Assembly (NCBI GenBank): GCA_033060915.1
Contig: CM065379.1
Span: 29,687,318 to 29,751,317, forward strand
Length of the DNA stretch: 64,000 nt
Source: Euryodendron excelsum
Lineage: Eukaryota > Streptophyta > Magnoliopsida > Ericales > Pentaphylacaceae
Reading direction: 5' to 3'
Made by a program: the position numbers and the translations under genes
Notes under the pieces: generated by a model
Databases searched by the model: none
The model's input: the letters and a program-made list of their open reading frames with translations, nothing else
What the model was told of the DNA's origin: nothing
In this document: positions 11,709 to 24,800 of the stretch, one piece after another
How the letters are laid out: each line of letters opens with the position of its first letter
How positions within the stretch are numbered: position 1 is the first letter of the stretch

Positions 11709-13280
11709 GGGGGCGCGAGGGGCGGCCTCTCTTCTAGCTCAACCTTACATTGATTAGATGATAGCACTTCGCACCTTTCTCAACCCTTTTATCACCTCTG
11801 ACTTTCTGCCTTGGGGTTAGTGTATATGATTATTGCACTGAAACTCTCGACTCTCAGGGTTTTAGTAACAGCTTTCCCAACCTTCAGTAGAGCGATAAGC
11901 AACCAGTCCTTTCAATCTGAGGAGACTTTGTTTAGGACCATAACGTAGGCTAAGTTATGGGGTTTTTGAAACAACAAGATATATAGGCTCAAATTCGATA
12001 TTGTTTTCAGCAAGGTTTAGATCCACAAAGTCCTTGACCATTTTCTCAGTAAGGCTAGCATCCTTCTTGGGTTTGGCAGCGCGTTCAACTCATTTAGATC
12101 AAGCAATTCATTTTCAATCAGAGTGGACTTTAATAAGCTTGTAATGTAGGCCATGGTTTTGGGGTTTTGCAAGAAAGGGTAAAGGCTCAAACCTATTGCT
12201 TTTATTGGATTTTTTTGTAACCTAGGATCACCTTTGAATTTCCTTCTTTTTCTATATACTTCTCAGGGTGAAAATGATTCTTTTCTTTCACCCTTTCTAT
12301 ATGCTTTTTTGAGATAAACATGACTTTTTTTTCTTCTTATTTTGGCACAATTGTGGACATCTTCAGGCCTTCCCTTAGATTTTTTTTTTTTTTTTTTGTT
12401 TTTTGGCCTCTTGCCCCTTGATAATTTTTTTCCTTCACTTTGTCCTTTCTTTTCTTTTATGAAACGAATAATTCTTCGACCTTTTCCTTAGCAGTTCAAT
12501 CTACCCAATGTGGGTGGTGATCCTTAGGTTGGGGTTTTCTCGGAAAAAGGATAGATGGCTCAATAGGTTTGGCAAGGGGTTACTTTTGACTGTATAGGAA
12601 ATGAAATGAGGGCCTCTCTTCACTTTGAATTAGATTGCTTGACCTATAGAGCTTTCACTGCTGTCCTAACATGATAGAAGATGGATACCATTTCTAGAGT
12701 TCTCAGGTATTGTCTACCCTAATGTGGGGAGGACAGTCTTGGATCGGGGTTGATAAAGAAGATTTTCGCTTTTCACGAGGCACTAGGGGTTAAGCAAAGG
12801 GAATATAAGCACGTTTGTTTATTTATTTAGTGATTTATTCTTTTTCTTTATATGTGGGAAGTGAAAGATAGCTCATCTTCATTTTGATAAACTAACCACA
12901 CATCGCTTAGCTTCAGTGTCTTGTATATGTTGCCTTTGGGTAGTATCCTCACTCATCCTTATCCTTTCTCTCTCTCTCTGGGAAGCTGATCCTTTAGTGA
13001 GTGGTTAACTCATGCTATCATCCCTTCAAGTCAGATCATTCCATAAGATACACCATGCCGCTTGCGGAGGAAGTAGTTACCATTCACAAGAGACATATAA
13101 GATAGCAGTAGTGAATAAAAGAACTATCATTCAATTATTATCGTCATTTTTATGAAAAGCATAAAGTTTTTGAGCAGTTAAGAAAGTGCAAACATCAATT
13201 TAGAGACAGGAAGTAAATGGGATAGAAAGAAAATGGGTGAAAACACCCCTCTCTTGTTCACTTTTGAAGGGAACCCTGTT
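11303..13280. other. Pol-less spacer of the giant-LTR element, with a 31-base G tract
   Basis: No reading frame of 60 codons or more from 11208 to 13177 and no RT, RNase H or integrase motif seen. It is T-rich, with long T runs (12380-12397). An uninterrupted run of 31 G lies at 11677-11707, followed by TGGGGGCGCGAGGGGCGG. In a full Tat/Ogre element, pol would sit here; this segment is either the scar of a deletion or replacement sequence. Confidence 0.6.
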
Positions 13281-15288
13281 TTAGTAAGGCCTCGGGACAA
13301 TGTCCACATCCTCGATGCTCCATTCGTGACCCAAATCCTCGGCCAAGGCGAGATAGGCAAAGGCTTCTCCTAGAGCTCCGAAGATGTTGACGCGGCTGGC
13401 GCAATTGTTAGCCTCCTTCTTGTTCTTTGCATTGGGTTCTTCTATAAACAGAGTGACTAGTTCACCTCCTTCCAACTCGAACTGTTCTATTTGTGCTCTT
13501 GGCTTCTCTAACCCCTAGCTCATTTCTTCATAGTCGTACTCAGTTGCGGGCCAAGGGTTCTCTAACAAGTGATAATCCGCCGCGGCATACTTTGGATGTA
13601 GAAACTCAGTGCCTCATCCATCAATAGCCATGTTCTCAGCAACCTCATCTTCCGGGAACATTGGCTCCTCAATGGGCTAATTAGAAGCATTCGACACCTT
13701 AACAGGGTTATAGAGATAAATCGGGCACAATGGGAGATCCTCCTCCCAGTCATCTTCTTCATTGGCCTCCCAATCATCCTCATAACCTTCAGCTCCGAGC
13801 CCGTCGAATTCTCCCTCGCCTTCCATTTCTACTAGTATCATGTTGATGGTGTGATCCGGGAGAGGGTTAGTGGTCACATTAGGGGTCAGAGCAGATTGTA
13901 CCAGCTGCAGATCAATGGTCTTGTTGTTGATCAAGTCTTGGATTTTGTGCTGGAGAGCGAAGTAGCTTTCGGTGTTGTGCCCCTGGCCACCCGAATGGTA
14001 TTCACATGTAAGAGCGGCGTTAAAGGTCGGGGGCAGAGGGCTTGGTAACAGGCAAGCATGTATGGGCTTCAGAATATTGTTCTTCAACAAGTTATGGTAA
14101 GCCTTGGTTTGGGTGTAGGCTAAGGCGTCGAAGGTACGGATGTGTCGAGCAAGTCTATTAAAGTTGGGTCGTGCCCCAGCGGGGCCATAGTTAGGGGTTG
14201 GAACAGACATTGTTAAGGTGGGTAAGGGCAGGACAGGGTGTGATTGTAGTGGCGGGCGGTATTGAGGTGGTTGGCTGAGTAGGATGGCAGACACCTCACT
14301 TTCCTTCTTGATCGTGCCCCTTGTAGTAGCCACCTTCTTGGCTATGTTAGCGGTGTACTCTCCAGTCTTGGCGTAGGGGTCCATAATCCTCCCTGTCTTG
14401 AAACCGTTTTCTATCATCTCCCCTTGCATGATCAGTTCAGAGAAGCTTTTTTCCCACGCTTGTGCAAAGCTTCTTGTAGAATATACCTTGAAAAGTATGT
14501 ATAAACAGTTGTACGTACTCCTTTTCTTCCAGTGGGGGATTGACTTATGTTGTGGCCTCCCTCCATCTCAAGGCATATCTTTTAAAGCTTTCCTTCTCAC
14601 CCTTGCTCATAGTCATCAAGGACCATCGGTCAGAGGTAAGATCAATATTGTGACGATATTGGGCTTTAAATGCATTAACAAGCTCGATCCAAGTTGTGAT
14701 CTTCCTTAAGTCCAGACGAGCAAACCATTGTAGAGCAGACCCTATGAGACTGTGTTGGAATAGCTGCATGAGGAGTTTCGCGTCATTGCCATGACCACTT
14801 AGCGCCCCAGCATAGAGACAAAGATGAGCAACGGGGTTACCGGTGCCGTCATACTTTTAGAAGTCAGGCATTTTGAACCTAGCAAGTCTTGGGTGGTCAG
14901 GCAGGAAACAGAGCTCATCGTAGGAAGTGAACCCGTAAGTGTCATGGCCATGGAGACTTCGCAGTGAATCCTCCAGCCCTTGGATCTTCAGACTGAGAGG
15001 GTCTAGAGGGGCCTTCTGTACTGAAGGTGAAAGTAATATGGTCTCATCTTCTTCAGTGTTAACCCCTTTGGCATCTTCCTTAGTCCTCCCAGCATTGTTA
15101 GACTGAAGCACAATCCTTGGATTAAAGGGTTTAGGGTCCTTGGATAAAGTCATAGATGATGATGGGATTGAAGTAGCATCCTTCATAGCCATAGTTTGAA
15201 TAAGCTTGAGCATCTCATCCATCTTGGTTCTCATTTCGTTGACTTCTTCCCGAGAAACTTGAGAGGATTCTTCAGGGTTAGCAGCCAT
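13281..15288 (-). pseudogene. Broken gag of a Tat/Ogre-type Ty3/Gypsy element
   Basis: Gag is the capsid-nucleocapsid precursor. Frame 1 starts MAANPEESSQVSREEVNEM with a coiled-coil-like N-terminus and reaches RLARFKMPDF, where TAA (14857) replaces a codon. It resumes through the capsid core: LMQLFQHSLIGSALQWFARL, WIELVNAFKAQYRHNIDLTS and ESFKRYALRWRE, until a second TAA at 14545. A frameshift before 14429 moves to another frame, with GEMIENGFKTGRI and the zinc-knuckle-like CEYHSGGQGHNTES, whose expected next Cys is Tyr. An acidic tail ends at a stop at 13677. The same frame goes on with two more stops to LGHEWSIEDVDIVPRPY at 13281, which I cannot assign. The FKMPDF ... LFQ.SL.G.AL.WF pattern is typical of plant Tat-lineage gag. 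Confidence 0.85.
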
Positions 15289-16829
15289 CAGTGATGCTCT
15301 TTGCCGATTGATAATAGGATCCCTAGGTGGATGTTACCCCTTCTTAGGAGCAATATTGACTTAGTGCAAGGTGACTTTTGTAAATAAAAAAAAAAAGACC
15401 AAAAGACAGAAACGCAAATTGCAAGTCAGTTTCTGGTTTTTAAAAAGCTTTATGCAATACATGTCCTAGGGTGCCCCTCTGTTAAGAGGGAAACTAAACA
15501 TAATGTATTAGCCCACTTTTGGAGATAGAGGATTTGCCCATGTATGCAGATACCTTACCGTCAAGTGGGAACCTTCGACCATTCATGCATTCATTCGCAA
15601 AAGTAAAGAAAAGTACATTGAATTTTGGATTTAAGATACAAAAGAGTTGAAATACATTTTAACAGGGGAAAGGGGGAACAGTTTCCTTTGGACTTCCACC
15701 TATCTAGTTTTACAAAGGGAAAACCTAAACCACTCTTGAGTCTTCGGATTCGCCTTCGTTGGATTTGATGTCGAGGAGGTCGCTGAGAGACCTTGTTGAT
15801 CAATTGCCCCTTGTCTTCTTGGCAATCTTATCTCCGTGAGCATAGAGGGATTGGGGCCCCTCTTATGGGATGAATTGAGATGCATGCCATGAGTCCTTAG
15901 GGTTACATGGGAACCCTTAGCGTGTAGGTAGGTTTAATGCAAGGGAGAGTGAACTAGGTGTCACTCTGGATGGGTTGATCATATGCATGAGGATGTAGTG
16001 ACTTGAGTTACTTGGAACTCTTGTCTTGACATGGAATATGGAATGCATGAACATGGATATGCAAAGAGTATAAGGAGAGAGAATGCAAGAGCAAGGTAAA
16101 CGTGCATGCATGAGCAGTTAGACAGGCATTATAACAGTAAGAATACAGTCATTATAACAACAGGAATAAGCAAGCATAGATGAAAGTAAGAGCTGTCGCC
16201 CTTTCCTCCATGGTTTTGGAAAACAGTGCGCGTGTCTTAAATCCAACAAAGGTTCGGCTATGTATGGTGTCTATATGAGTATGAGGTTGAGGGTTAACTA
16301 ATGTGTCCTAAAAAAGCTCGGTCCTTGGATCTTCAAACCTAAGCCCACTCCCCGAGGTGGTATCATGATCGGTTTGTGATCTGAGCGGGGGAACCATCAA
16401 GAGGCCGTAGGTGAAGAAACTGACACAGCATCTTGCCCACAACTAATATATTGTTCCCCCTTTCTAACTAGAAATAACATATCAGGGTAATAATGCAAGT
16501 ATGCAGAATGCAAGTGCACGTGCAATGTGTGTGTGATTTTTGAAAACGAAGGAAAGAGCCCAACAACTTTCATTCATCCTGTTCATCACATTCATGCATG
16601 GCAGTTAATAAAATTTAAACAAAATGTGTACCTACAAAACAAAGATGCAAGAGTTAGTATGCGGATGGCAAACTTAATACAAGATAATATGAATAAATGC
16701 ATGTTTTTTGAAAACAATTTTAAAATTTTGGTTTTGAAAATTTAAAATGAATAGGATTGAACAAGTTAATTGAAGACTCTACAAGGATGAAGGGTAAAAA
16801 GAAATGACAACGGCCTAACCCTCTAAGTG
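15289..16829 (-). other. 5' leader of the giant-LTR element
   Basis: About 1.5 kb between primer-binding site and gag, without a recognisable coding region. Short open stretches (for example near 15591-15885) look random. Long leaders are usual in the Tat/Ogre lineage. Confidence 0.6.
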
Positions 16830-16847
16830 TCCCCAGTGGAGTCGCCA
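16830..16847 (-). other. Primer-binding site, tRNA-Arg type
   Basis: On minus, TGGCGACTCCACTGGGGA begins 2 bp after the LTR end GCGCGACA. Its complement ends GAGTCGCCA, a tRNA 3' end including CCA. From memory this matches a plant tRNA-Arg; Ogre elements are known to use tRNA-Arg. It fixes the element's sense strand as minus. Confidence 0.8.
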
Positions 16848-19800
16848 GCTGTCGCGCCCAGATTATTCGCACTTGAGGAATACACACACAAGTAGGAAAA
16901 ATACTGTACTCTCTCGTTAGAACTCACCCTCCTAGAAGAATGAATGCGACTAGGTTTGAATTGAAAATTAGTTTGAATAAAGGGCTTTTAGAAAAGATTT
17001 GGAGTCACAACTGAGTTGATTAAGGTGAGTTAGGTCACCTAAAAACTAAGCATAATCTGAAAACTACACTTAGGGTTTTGGAAAACGATTTTGAAAATAT
17101 CTCCTCAAGAGAGGGTTTTTAAGAAAACAGGTTATTTAGCAACCTTTAGAAAATATTAAGCCCTTTTTAGAAAAATAACTCCTTTTGGTCTTTCGAAAAT
17201 AGTGATCTAGGTTCGGAGATTGATTACTTGTAAGGATTACACACTAAGCCATCACCCTACCCTGCCCTTGCGGTACCTACATGTCTATCTACCTTAGATT
17301 CACCTATGAGAGTCTCCAACTAACCAATGCTCAATCCTATCCACTTTGAAAAAGAAATGTTTAAAAAGAAATTTGACATGATGCATGATATGCAAGTGCA
17401 AGAAAAGAGAATTGAAAAATAAATTTGGAAAGAAATTAATTTGATTTGAAAAGAAAGAGATAGAAGTTTGAATTTGGAAAGAATGTTTTGGAAATTGAAA
17501 ATAGAGATTTGGAAATAGAAATTTGGAATTGGAAGTTTGAAAATAGATTGGAGATTTGAAAAAATTTTATGGAAATAAAAACTTAAAAAATGTTGTGACT
17601 TCACCCATGAGGGTTGCCTACGTATCCTTTTGGAGGAATCAGGTCAGTCGTAATTTGGACAAGAGTTCGATTGAAAATAGAAGAGTTGATTTGGAAGAGA
17701 ATTGGAGTTGGAATTCGAATTGGAATTGGAAAAGTAGGAAATTTGGACTTTGATTAGAAGATTTGAAAATATTGGTTTTGAAAGACTTGGTTTTAGAAAA
17801 CCTAGACTTAGAAACTTGAAAAAAAAGAAGGATTGGACTTGACTTGGAAAGATTTTAGAAAAGATTTGACTCGAATGTTGGATTTGGAAGATTTGAAAAG
17901 ATTGGATTTAAGAAATGTTCGAATTAAGATAGGTTCAAGTTAGGAAAGTATCATTTTAGGAAAATTTCATCTTAGGAAAGTTTTGGCTTAGGAAAGTTTT
18001 GATTTAGGAAAGTTTCAACTTTGGAAAATTTTGAATTAAGAAAATTTCAACTTAGGAAAGCTTTGAATTAAGAAAGTTTTATTTTAAGAAAGGGTTTGAA
18101 ATAGGAAAGGTTTTAAAAATAAGGAAGTTTTGAAAATAAGAAAGTTTTGAATTTAGAAAGTTTTTAGATTTAGAAAGATTTGAAGTTTTAGGAAAATTTA
18201 GAATTTAGAAAGTATGGAAGTTTAGAAAGATTTAACTTCAGAAAGTTTTGAATTTAGAAAACTTTGAATTTGGAAAGATTTGAAATTTAGAAAGATTTGG
18301 ATTTAGAAAGTTTTAGAGTTTGAGTTTTAGAAAATCTTGAGATTAGGAAAGGTTTGAGTTTAAAAAAGATTTGAAGACTTAGATTTAGAAAGTTAAGATT
18401 TGGAAAGGGATAGAATTAGGAAAGGGTTGAATTAGGAAAATTTTGGAAGTTTAATATTCAAGGAAAGATTTGAAAGTTTTAGAAAACCTATAGTTTAGGA
18501 AGGTAAACAATTAAGAGAGAGTTGAATTAGGAAAAATTTAGATTTTGAGTTTTAAAATTTAGGAAAGGTTTTTATATTCAAGTTTTAGAAACTTAAGATT
18601 TAGGAAAGTAAAAGATTGGGAAGGATTTGAATTAAGAAATATTTAGACTAGGAAGGGATTGGATTTTGTTTCTAAAAGAGACGGTTTGATTTTGTTTACA
18701 AAAACAGAAGATAGGATCTAGTTTCCTAATTGGGAGATTGGATTTGGTGACCTAAAGGGAATATTGGATTTGACACGGATTCAGAAAGAGAGGTTTTAGA
18801 AACCCTAGATTTGGGAAGACTATAGTTTTGACATAGAAAATAGGTTTTGAAAATATGTAGTTTTGATATGAAAAGGGAGATTTTGGAAACCTAAGTTTTG
18901 AGGCAAAAAAATAAGGGATTGAAAATCATGTTTTTGAAAAGAAAACTAGGTTTCCTAATCGTGAGTTCTAGGGCTTGACTTAGGCACCAAGAAAAGAGAT
19001 TTTTGGAAAGTGAGTTTTTAGAAACGAAGATTTTGGAGGGAGATTCTAAAGAGGAGTTTTTAGGAAATGTGTTTTGAAAAGAACTTTAGGAATGAAGTTT
19101 TTGGAAAGTAAAACTTTGAGAGAATTTTGGAAACAAGATTTTGGAAGAAACTTTTTGGAAAGAGTTTTTAAGAAAGTGAATTTTAAGGAGATTGCCTTTT
19201 GAAAGTGGATTTCGAAGAGAGTGTTTTGCAAAAGAGTTGAAAAGAGAGTTTTTGAAAAATAGATTTTTGGAGAGAGTTTTTAGAAAACAATTTCGGAAAG
19301 GAATTTAAAGAGAGTTTATGGAAAACATGTTGGAAAAGAGATTTTTAGGAGGAGATTTTCAAGAAGAGATGTTGGAATTTATATATAAAATATTTCACTT
19401 TCCTAAAGCGATTCTAACCATAAGAGGGCTAAAACCACTTTAGGATAGTGGTTTTGAAAATAACAAGATTTGAAAATATCGACCATGAAAGTCACTTTAG
19501 ATGTAACACTTTCTTAAAGCAATCCTAGCCATAGAAAGGCTAGAATCACCCTAGGATTGTGATTTTGAAAACAAGTTTTGAAAAAGGAGATTTTGATGCA
19601 ATTTTGAAAACAATGTTAATGCAAGTTTTGAAAATGAGTTTGAAAATGATTTTTTTGGAAGAATGCAAGATAATGATATGCACAACGCAAATTGGGGTCG
19701 TTAACATACAAGGTTAAGGCTTCACCACATAATCAAGGAGGCCGAACTTATGTCGTCTCCGATTAGACTAAAAGAAAGCCCCCGACACGGTGACCCTCCA

Positions 19801-20281
19801 ATAGTCTAATCCTACACATGGACCGGGAATCCCCTTGTTTCAAGCATGCAAAGAAAGGAGGAAAGAAGATGGGGAATTAAAATAGAGAAAACCCAAGTGG
19901 GTTAGGAAAGAGAAGAGAGGGGGGGGAAGTGCAGAAACCTAAAGAGAAAGCCTATAGTATGTCTTGTTTATTTCGCTTGGCTTTGCGCACGTTGCTCTTC
20001 TTGCTTTTTCTTCGGTCTTCGCTTCAGTCTTCAAGAGTTTTGTCTTGGTCTTTGAGAGCTTCGAGTTACAGCAATCCAAGTCTTCAATGGAGGGTTAGAG
20101 GCTAGTGTATAAGTGTATAGGGGTGTGTATGAGTGTATAGCAGGCTAGGGTTTGTATATAGTGGCTACGGTTTGGAAAACCTAGAGAAGCTAGGGTTTTG
20201 GGAGGCTACAAGCTCTGTATATCGAATATTAGGGTTTTCAAACTGAGTTTATGGACCCCTTTCGCGCTGGAAGAGGATTTG

Positions 20282-20364
20282 TAATTATAGAGATGAGATA
20301 GACCGGGCGCTTGTTGTAGTGGCGCTAGGGCAAAATTCCTTTTGGCGCCACTAGGAGTGGCGCC
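20282..20364 (-). promoter_or_regulatory. LTR core promoter with GGCGCC palindromes (right LTR)
   Basis: The TATA box is degraded here (TAATTATA on plus, 20282-20289). GGCGCC at 20344-20349 (TTTGGCGCC context) and 20359-20364; a third site has decayed to GGCGCT. This is the promoter copy that would have driven the genomic RNA. Inferred. Confidence 0.45.
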
Positions 20365-20470
20365 AGGCCATTTTTTGGCTTGGTGCCAGCAAGTTAGGAA
20401 ACTTTGAAAGTCAGCAAGCAACGTATCTTGGGAGATTTGGGCGCCTGTACTAGTGACTTCCATACAATTT

Positions 20471-20812
20471 TTAGCCTAGCTTCACTATGAGTGACTTCGG
20501 AAAGTCTGGGAATGATTTAAGGGACCGGGATTGGCCTAAAAGGCCAGGAAAAGGGCAGGAATACTTAGAACAGTGTCTCGGAGGTATTGGACTTGAAAAA
20601 TGAAGATAGAATGTGTCGGAAGGATTGACCGTGCCATTAGGGGCAAAACAGTCAATCGGGTCGAAAAGCTGCCAGGACGGACCCAAAATGTCTTGGAAAA
20701 AAACTTGAGATATGAAAACATTATTTAGAATATTCCCAAAGGTTACCGGTTTGTTACCTAGAGTCGGTATGGTCGAAAAAGGCGAAAGGCCCCCTAGGGG
20801 TAAAATGGTCAT
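20471..20812 (-). other. U3-embedded open frame of 113 codons (copy 3 of 4)
   Basis: Begins MTILPLGGLSPF and ends SLIVKLG; same length and LTR position as 2128-2469 with no indel. No known domain. Confidence 0.2.
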
Positions 20813-21859
20813 TTTGCACTGGGTTTGCCGGAATTGACTCGGAATGATCTGGAAAGATAAAGAAAGGTTAAGAATACTGTAGGAGGCATTCTCAGAAAGT
20901 TACCGGTTTGATACCCAGGGCCGGTGTGGTTCCCGGGGCATTCGGACGCCTAAGGGCAAAATGGTCATCTTGACCGAAAAGTCTTGGAATTAACCCGAAA
21001 TGGACTGGAGGGCACCTAATCATGTCGGATCATCTCTAGGACGATCTAGAAGGGTGGACTTATCATTCTGAGGGCTTAGATGTGCTCTCGAGAAACATGC
21101 CGAAAAAGGCCCTAGGGGCAGTTTGGTCATTTTTCACTAAAGTGGGCTAGCAGGCATTGGTGTTAACCTGGGTTTTGAGTGTTTCCGCCACTCTGATGGC
21201 GGTCTCGTGATACAGGGGTTTGTTGGCAATTCCCTATATCGACCTGTTTGTGAGTATTTCCGCTACTCTGACGGTTCGTGGTCATTCCCGAGACTACCTG
21301 ATCTCAGGAAGCTGCTAAAGGGACTTAGTGCCATAGAAGTCAACTTTCTTGGAAGGTGTGCCTGAAACGAACATTTTTGCATTGGCGGGCTAGCAGGCAC
21401 CAAAGGTGGACCATTCTACCATATAGGGGACTTAGGGTCTTGTTCCGGTTGACAGGTTTAAAGGGACTTACCGTTTTAAAGAGATTTTCTTAGGAAAATG
21501 TGCCGAATTGGATAGAATTACCGTCTCGAGGAATCAACTATCTCAAGAGAGGGATTGGAATTGGAATTGGAATTGGAAAGGGGACTTACCGTTTTCGAAA
21601 AGACGTGCCTGATTTAGATTTGGAAAGGGGACTTTCCGTTTTCAGAAAGATGTGCCTGGTTTGGAATTGGAAAGGAACAATGCTCCTAAGGGCATTTCAG
21701 TCATTTTGCCTCTGTTTGGGCCTAGTGGGGCCCGCGAAGTAATGAATAGACAGGATTAGACTTGGAGAGTTGATTTCGATTGGAATACGTCCATATTGAC
21801 TTGAGTACAAGTCTAGACGAACCATAGACTGCCGAGAGGTAAAAAATGGGATGCTTACA

Positions 21860-24800
21860 CTTAGGCTAGATTCCATCTCTCCCTAACCCATACACTACAC
21901 CTATATAGCCTTCAATGCCATAGAAGACCTCATTCCAGCCCCTTCAAGCCTCTTCAAGACTATTTAAGCTCAAGTCAAGGTATCCATACAGGTTTGAAAG
22001 TGTTTGAGGGCAAAAGGTAGTATTCTCTTTACATTTTTGAAACCCCCACTCCTCTCTTCCCCTCCTAGCCTACTTAGGTTATTCTCTATTTTAACCCCCA
22101 TCTTCTACCCCCTTTTTTTGCATGCTTGAAATAAGGAAGCTCCTAGTTTATGCCTAAAGGAAAGTTTGTGAGAGCCATCGCGTAGGGAACTTCTCACAAA
22201 CCTACTTTAAGATGGTGTGGCCTTAGAGCACCTTGTTATGTGGTGAAGCCTCTATCCTTATATGATTTCATGACCCTTTTACACATAATTATCTTGTTCA
22301 TGCTTTGCATGCTTGGTTTTGTTTTCATTTTCCCAAAGCTTTCACTATCTCTATTCCATTGGCATTCTCAAATTCCATATTCAAACAATTCCCTAACAAT
22401 AGTTCTAGAATTAGTTCCTTGAAGCCTAGGTTAAACCCTCAATTTCTACCCCTCAGAAAACCCTCTTTAAGTCCCTTAACTTCATTTTGCAACCCAACAT
22501 TTCATTACTTTTGAAAATTGCATTAAAATAGCTTTCAAACCCTCTTCTTCTATGTTGATTTTCAAGGGCTTTACTCTCTTGAATTTTGTGGTTGAAATGG
22601 TCCCTTGGAGCCCTCTCTTGAGTGGTCTCCCCATTATCTTGACCATATGAACCCTAGTTCATTAGAGTAAGCTATATTCTCATTTAGATGATTTTCAAAA
22701 CAATTCCTTTCAAAAATTATTTTCAAAATTCCACTCTCTTCACCTTGCATAAAAATGATTTTTCTAAATCATCATTTTTACCTTGAGTTTTAGAAGTTTT
22801 CCTCTCTTGAATATTATAGTTGGAATGGTCCCATAGAGTCCTCTTTGGAGTGATTTGCTTTGAATCAACCAAATGAACCCTTATTTTTAGAGTGATCTTC
22901 AACTTGTTAGAAGTAGTTTTCCAAAACCTCCTTTCCAAAGTCAATTTTCAAAAAGTCATTCTCTTTAATTTTAAAGTCTTCAAAACTATCTATTCAATAT
23001 TAATTTTCACAAGTTTTGCTCTCTTGAGTTTGTGGGTGAAATGGTTCCAAAGCAACCCTCTCTCGAGTGATTTTCAAATATCAACCATAGAACCCCAACA
23101 CTCACTTGAGTGACTTTCATAAAATGGTTTTCAAAACATACTTTCAAATTTTATGCATAGAACCACCTTTCCTAAACCACTATGTCAAAACCCTACTCCA
23201 AAACCCCTTTCCAAAACCATATTCCAACACTAGATTAACTTGACCCTAATAGTCTAACCTTAGTTCAACTAAATCCTAGGTTAACCTTACTTTAGTTAGT
23301 TAACCCTAGGTCACCTTAACCCTAAGTTAACTTAACCTTGGTTAGCTAACCTTAGGTCGCCTTAACCTTAGGTTAACGTAACCTTAGTTAGTTAACCATA
23401 GGTCACTTAAACCCTAGGTTAACCTAACCTAAGTTAGTTAACCCTAGGTCACCCTAATATTAGTTAGTTAACTTTGGGTCACCTTAACCCTATGTTAACC
23501 TAATATTAGTTAGTTAACCCTAGGTCACCTTAACCCTAGGCTAACTTGACCTTAGGTCAACAAAACCCTAAGCTAACATAACCCTAGGTTAACCTAACTC
23601 AAGTTAGTTAACCTTAGGTCAACCCAACCTAGGTTAGTAAGCTCCAAGGCTCCAATTCAAAGACCTCTTTTCAAATAATCCTTCAACTCAAAAACCATCC
23701 TACCCTCTTAAGATTTCAAGGATCAACCCCAAAACCTTTTCGAATATCCCCACACTCTATCTCCAGAAACGTCCCCTAGAAGTTCTCTTACATTTGTCTT
23801 AATTAAGATGGCTAAACACTTAACATTTTTCAAAAATTATTTTCCAAATGCTTTCAAGGACTCACAATCCTAAGGTGTCCCTCACCTTTTATGGTTAGGG
23901 ATGTCAAGGGAAGGTGATACATTAAATACAACCTTTAAGGTTGTCCATGTTAGGGTTCCAATACCCTAAATATTTTCAAAGGCTCTTTTCAAAAAGGATT
24001 TTCAAACATCATATTCTTGAACCAACCCTAATCCTTCCATGGGTCAGATTGGTCAAGTAAGCAAGATATTCAAGAAGGGTTCCATAACCTTAAAGTTTTA
24101 AAAATCAAGAGGAAGTCTCTAACCCCTTTTTTCAAACATGTTTTCAAAAATCATTGCCCTAAAGGAGTTTAGTTCTCCAATGACTAACCTCCAAAGGTGA
24201 TGAAACATCAAGCATGCCTTTCAATAAGGTATTCAAAAACTATTTTCAAAAGAATTTCAAAGACAAGTTTACAAGAGTACTTCCAATCCAAACCCTACCT
24301 CCAAAGTTTTCAAAACAAGACTTCAAAACCTTCCCAAAACTCCCTTGAGTTGTTTCAAGAATATTTTAAAACTCTCTTAAGTCAATTTCAAAAACATTCA
24401 AAATCATCTTCAAATCCTATTTCAAAAACACTTCAAAAATCCTAAGTCCTATTTCAAAGACATTTTTCTAAATTCTCAAGTTCTTTTTTTTCGAAGACCT
24501 CAAAGTGTCTCCAAACATTCCCAAAGACCACAAAGTGTCTTCAAACCTTTTCAAAAACCCCAATATGTCTTCAAAACATTCCAAATGCCTTAATGTGCCT
24601 ATTTTCTATCAGGCCCTTATCTGAACTACAAATGACCTAATACTCGCCAAATGAGATACGTAGGCAACCTAAAATGGTGTGGTCATAAATCTTATTTCTA
24701 CCAAAATTCCCTTTCCAAAACTTTATATCCATTCATGATTTCCATTTCAAATTCCATTAAACTTCCTTGTTTTTCCAACATTTTTCTCAAGACTGGCATA

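Larger units (their letters stand above)
5018..21859 (-). mobile_element. Giant-LTR Ty3/Gypsy element, Tat/Ogre-like, gag-only, probably recombinant
   Basis: Two LTRs (5018-10383 and 16850-21859) flank a 6466 bp internal region. In sense orientation (minus) the order is LTR, primer-binding site 2 bp in (16847-16830), 1.5 kb leader, broken gag (15288-13281), about 2 kb without coding capacity, an antisense ORF (10370-11302), a short purine tract, LTR. No protease, reverse transcriptase, RNase H or integrase is present. LTRs are about 62% of the 16.8 kb. Giant LTRs, a tRNA-Arg-type primer site, Tat-type gag and an extra antisense ORF before the 3' LTR are known traits of the Tat/Ogre lineage. 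The flanks (TGTAG left, CTTAG right) are not a clean 5 bp duplication and the LTRs are of different subfamilies. Confidence 0.85.
16850..21859 (-). repeat. Right LTR, 5010 bp (5' LTR in sense orientation; subfamily A2)
   Basis: TGTCGCGCCCAG ... GATGCTTACA on plus. Same block order as the other copies: low-complexity purine-rich region about 17340-19660, TATA region near 20282, GGCGCC palindromes, U3. The U3 carries the single-copy arrangement shared with 240-3794. The right flank CTTAGGCTAGATTC is the interior of a family B LTR, so this end is inserted in family B. Confidence 0.92.

Noticed and set aside
23225..23640. Telomere-like AACCCTA words suggesting an interstitial telomere
   Set aside because: The period is about 34 bp with varied linkers and no perfect TTTAGGG/CCCTAAA run, and the array is part of a family B LTR found again at 56150-61620.
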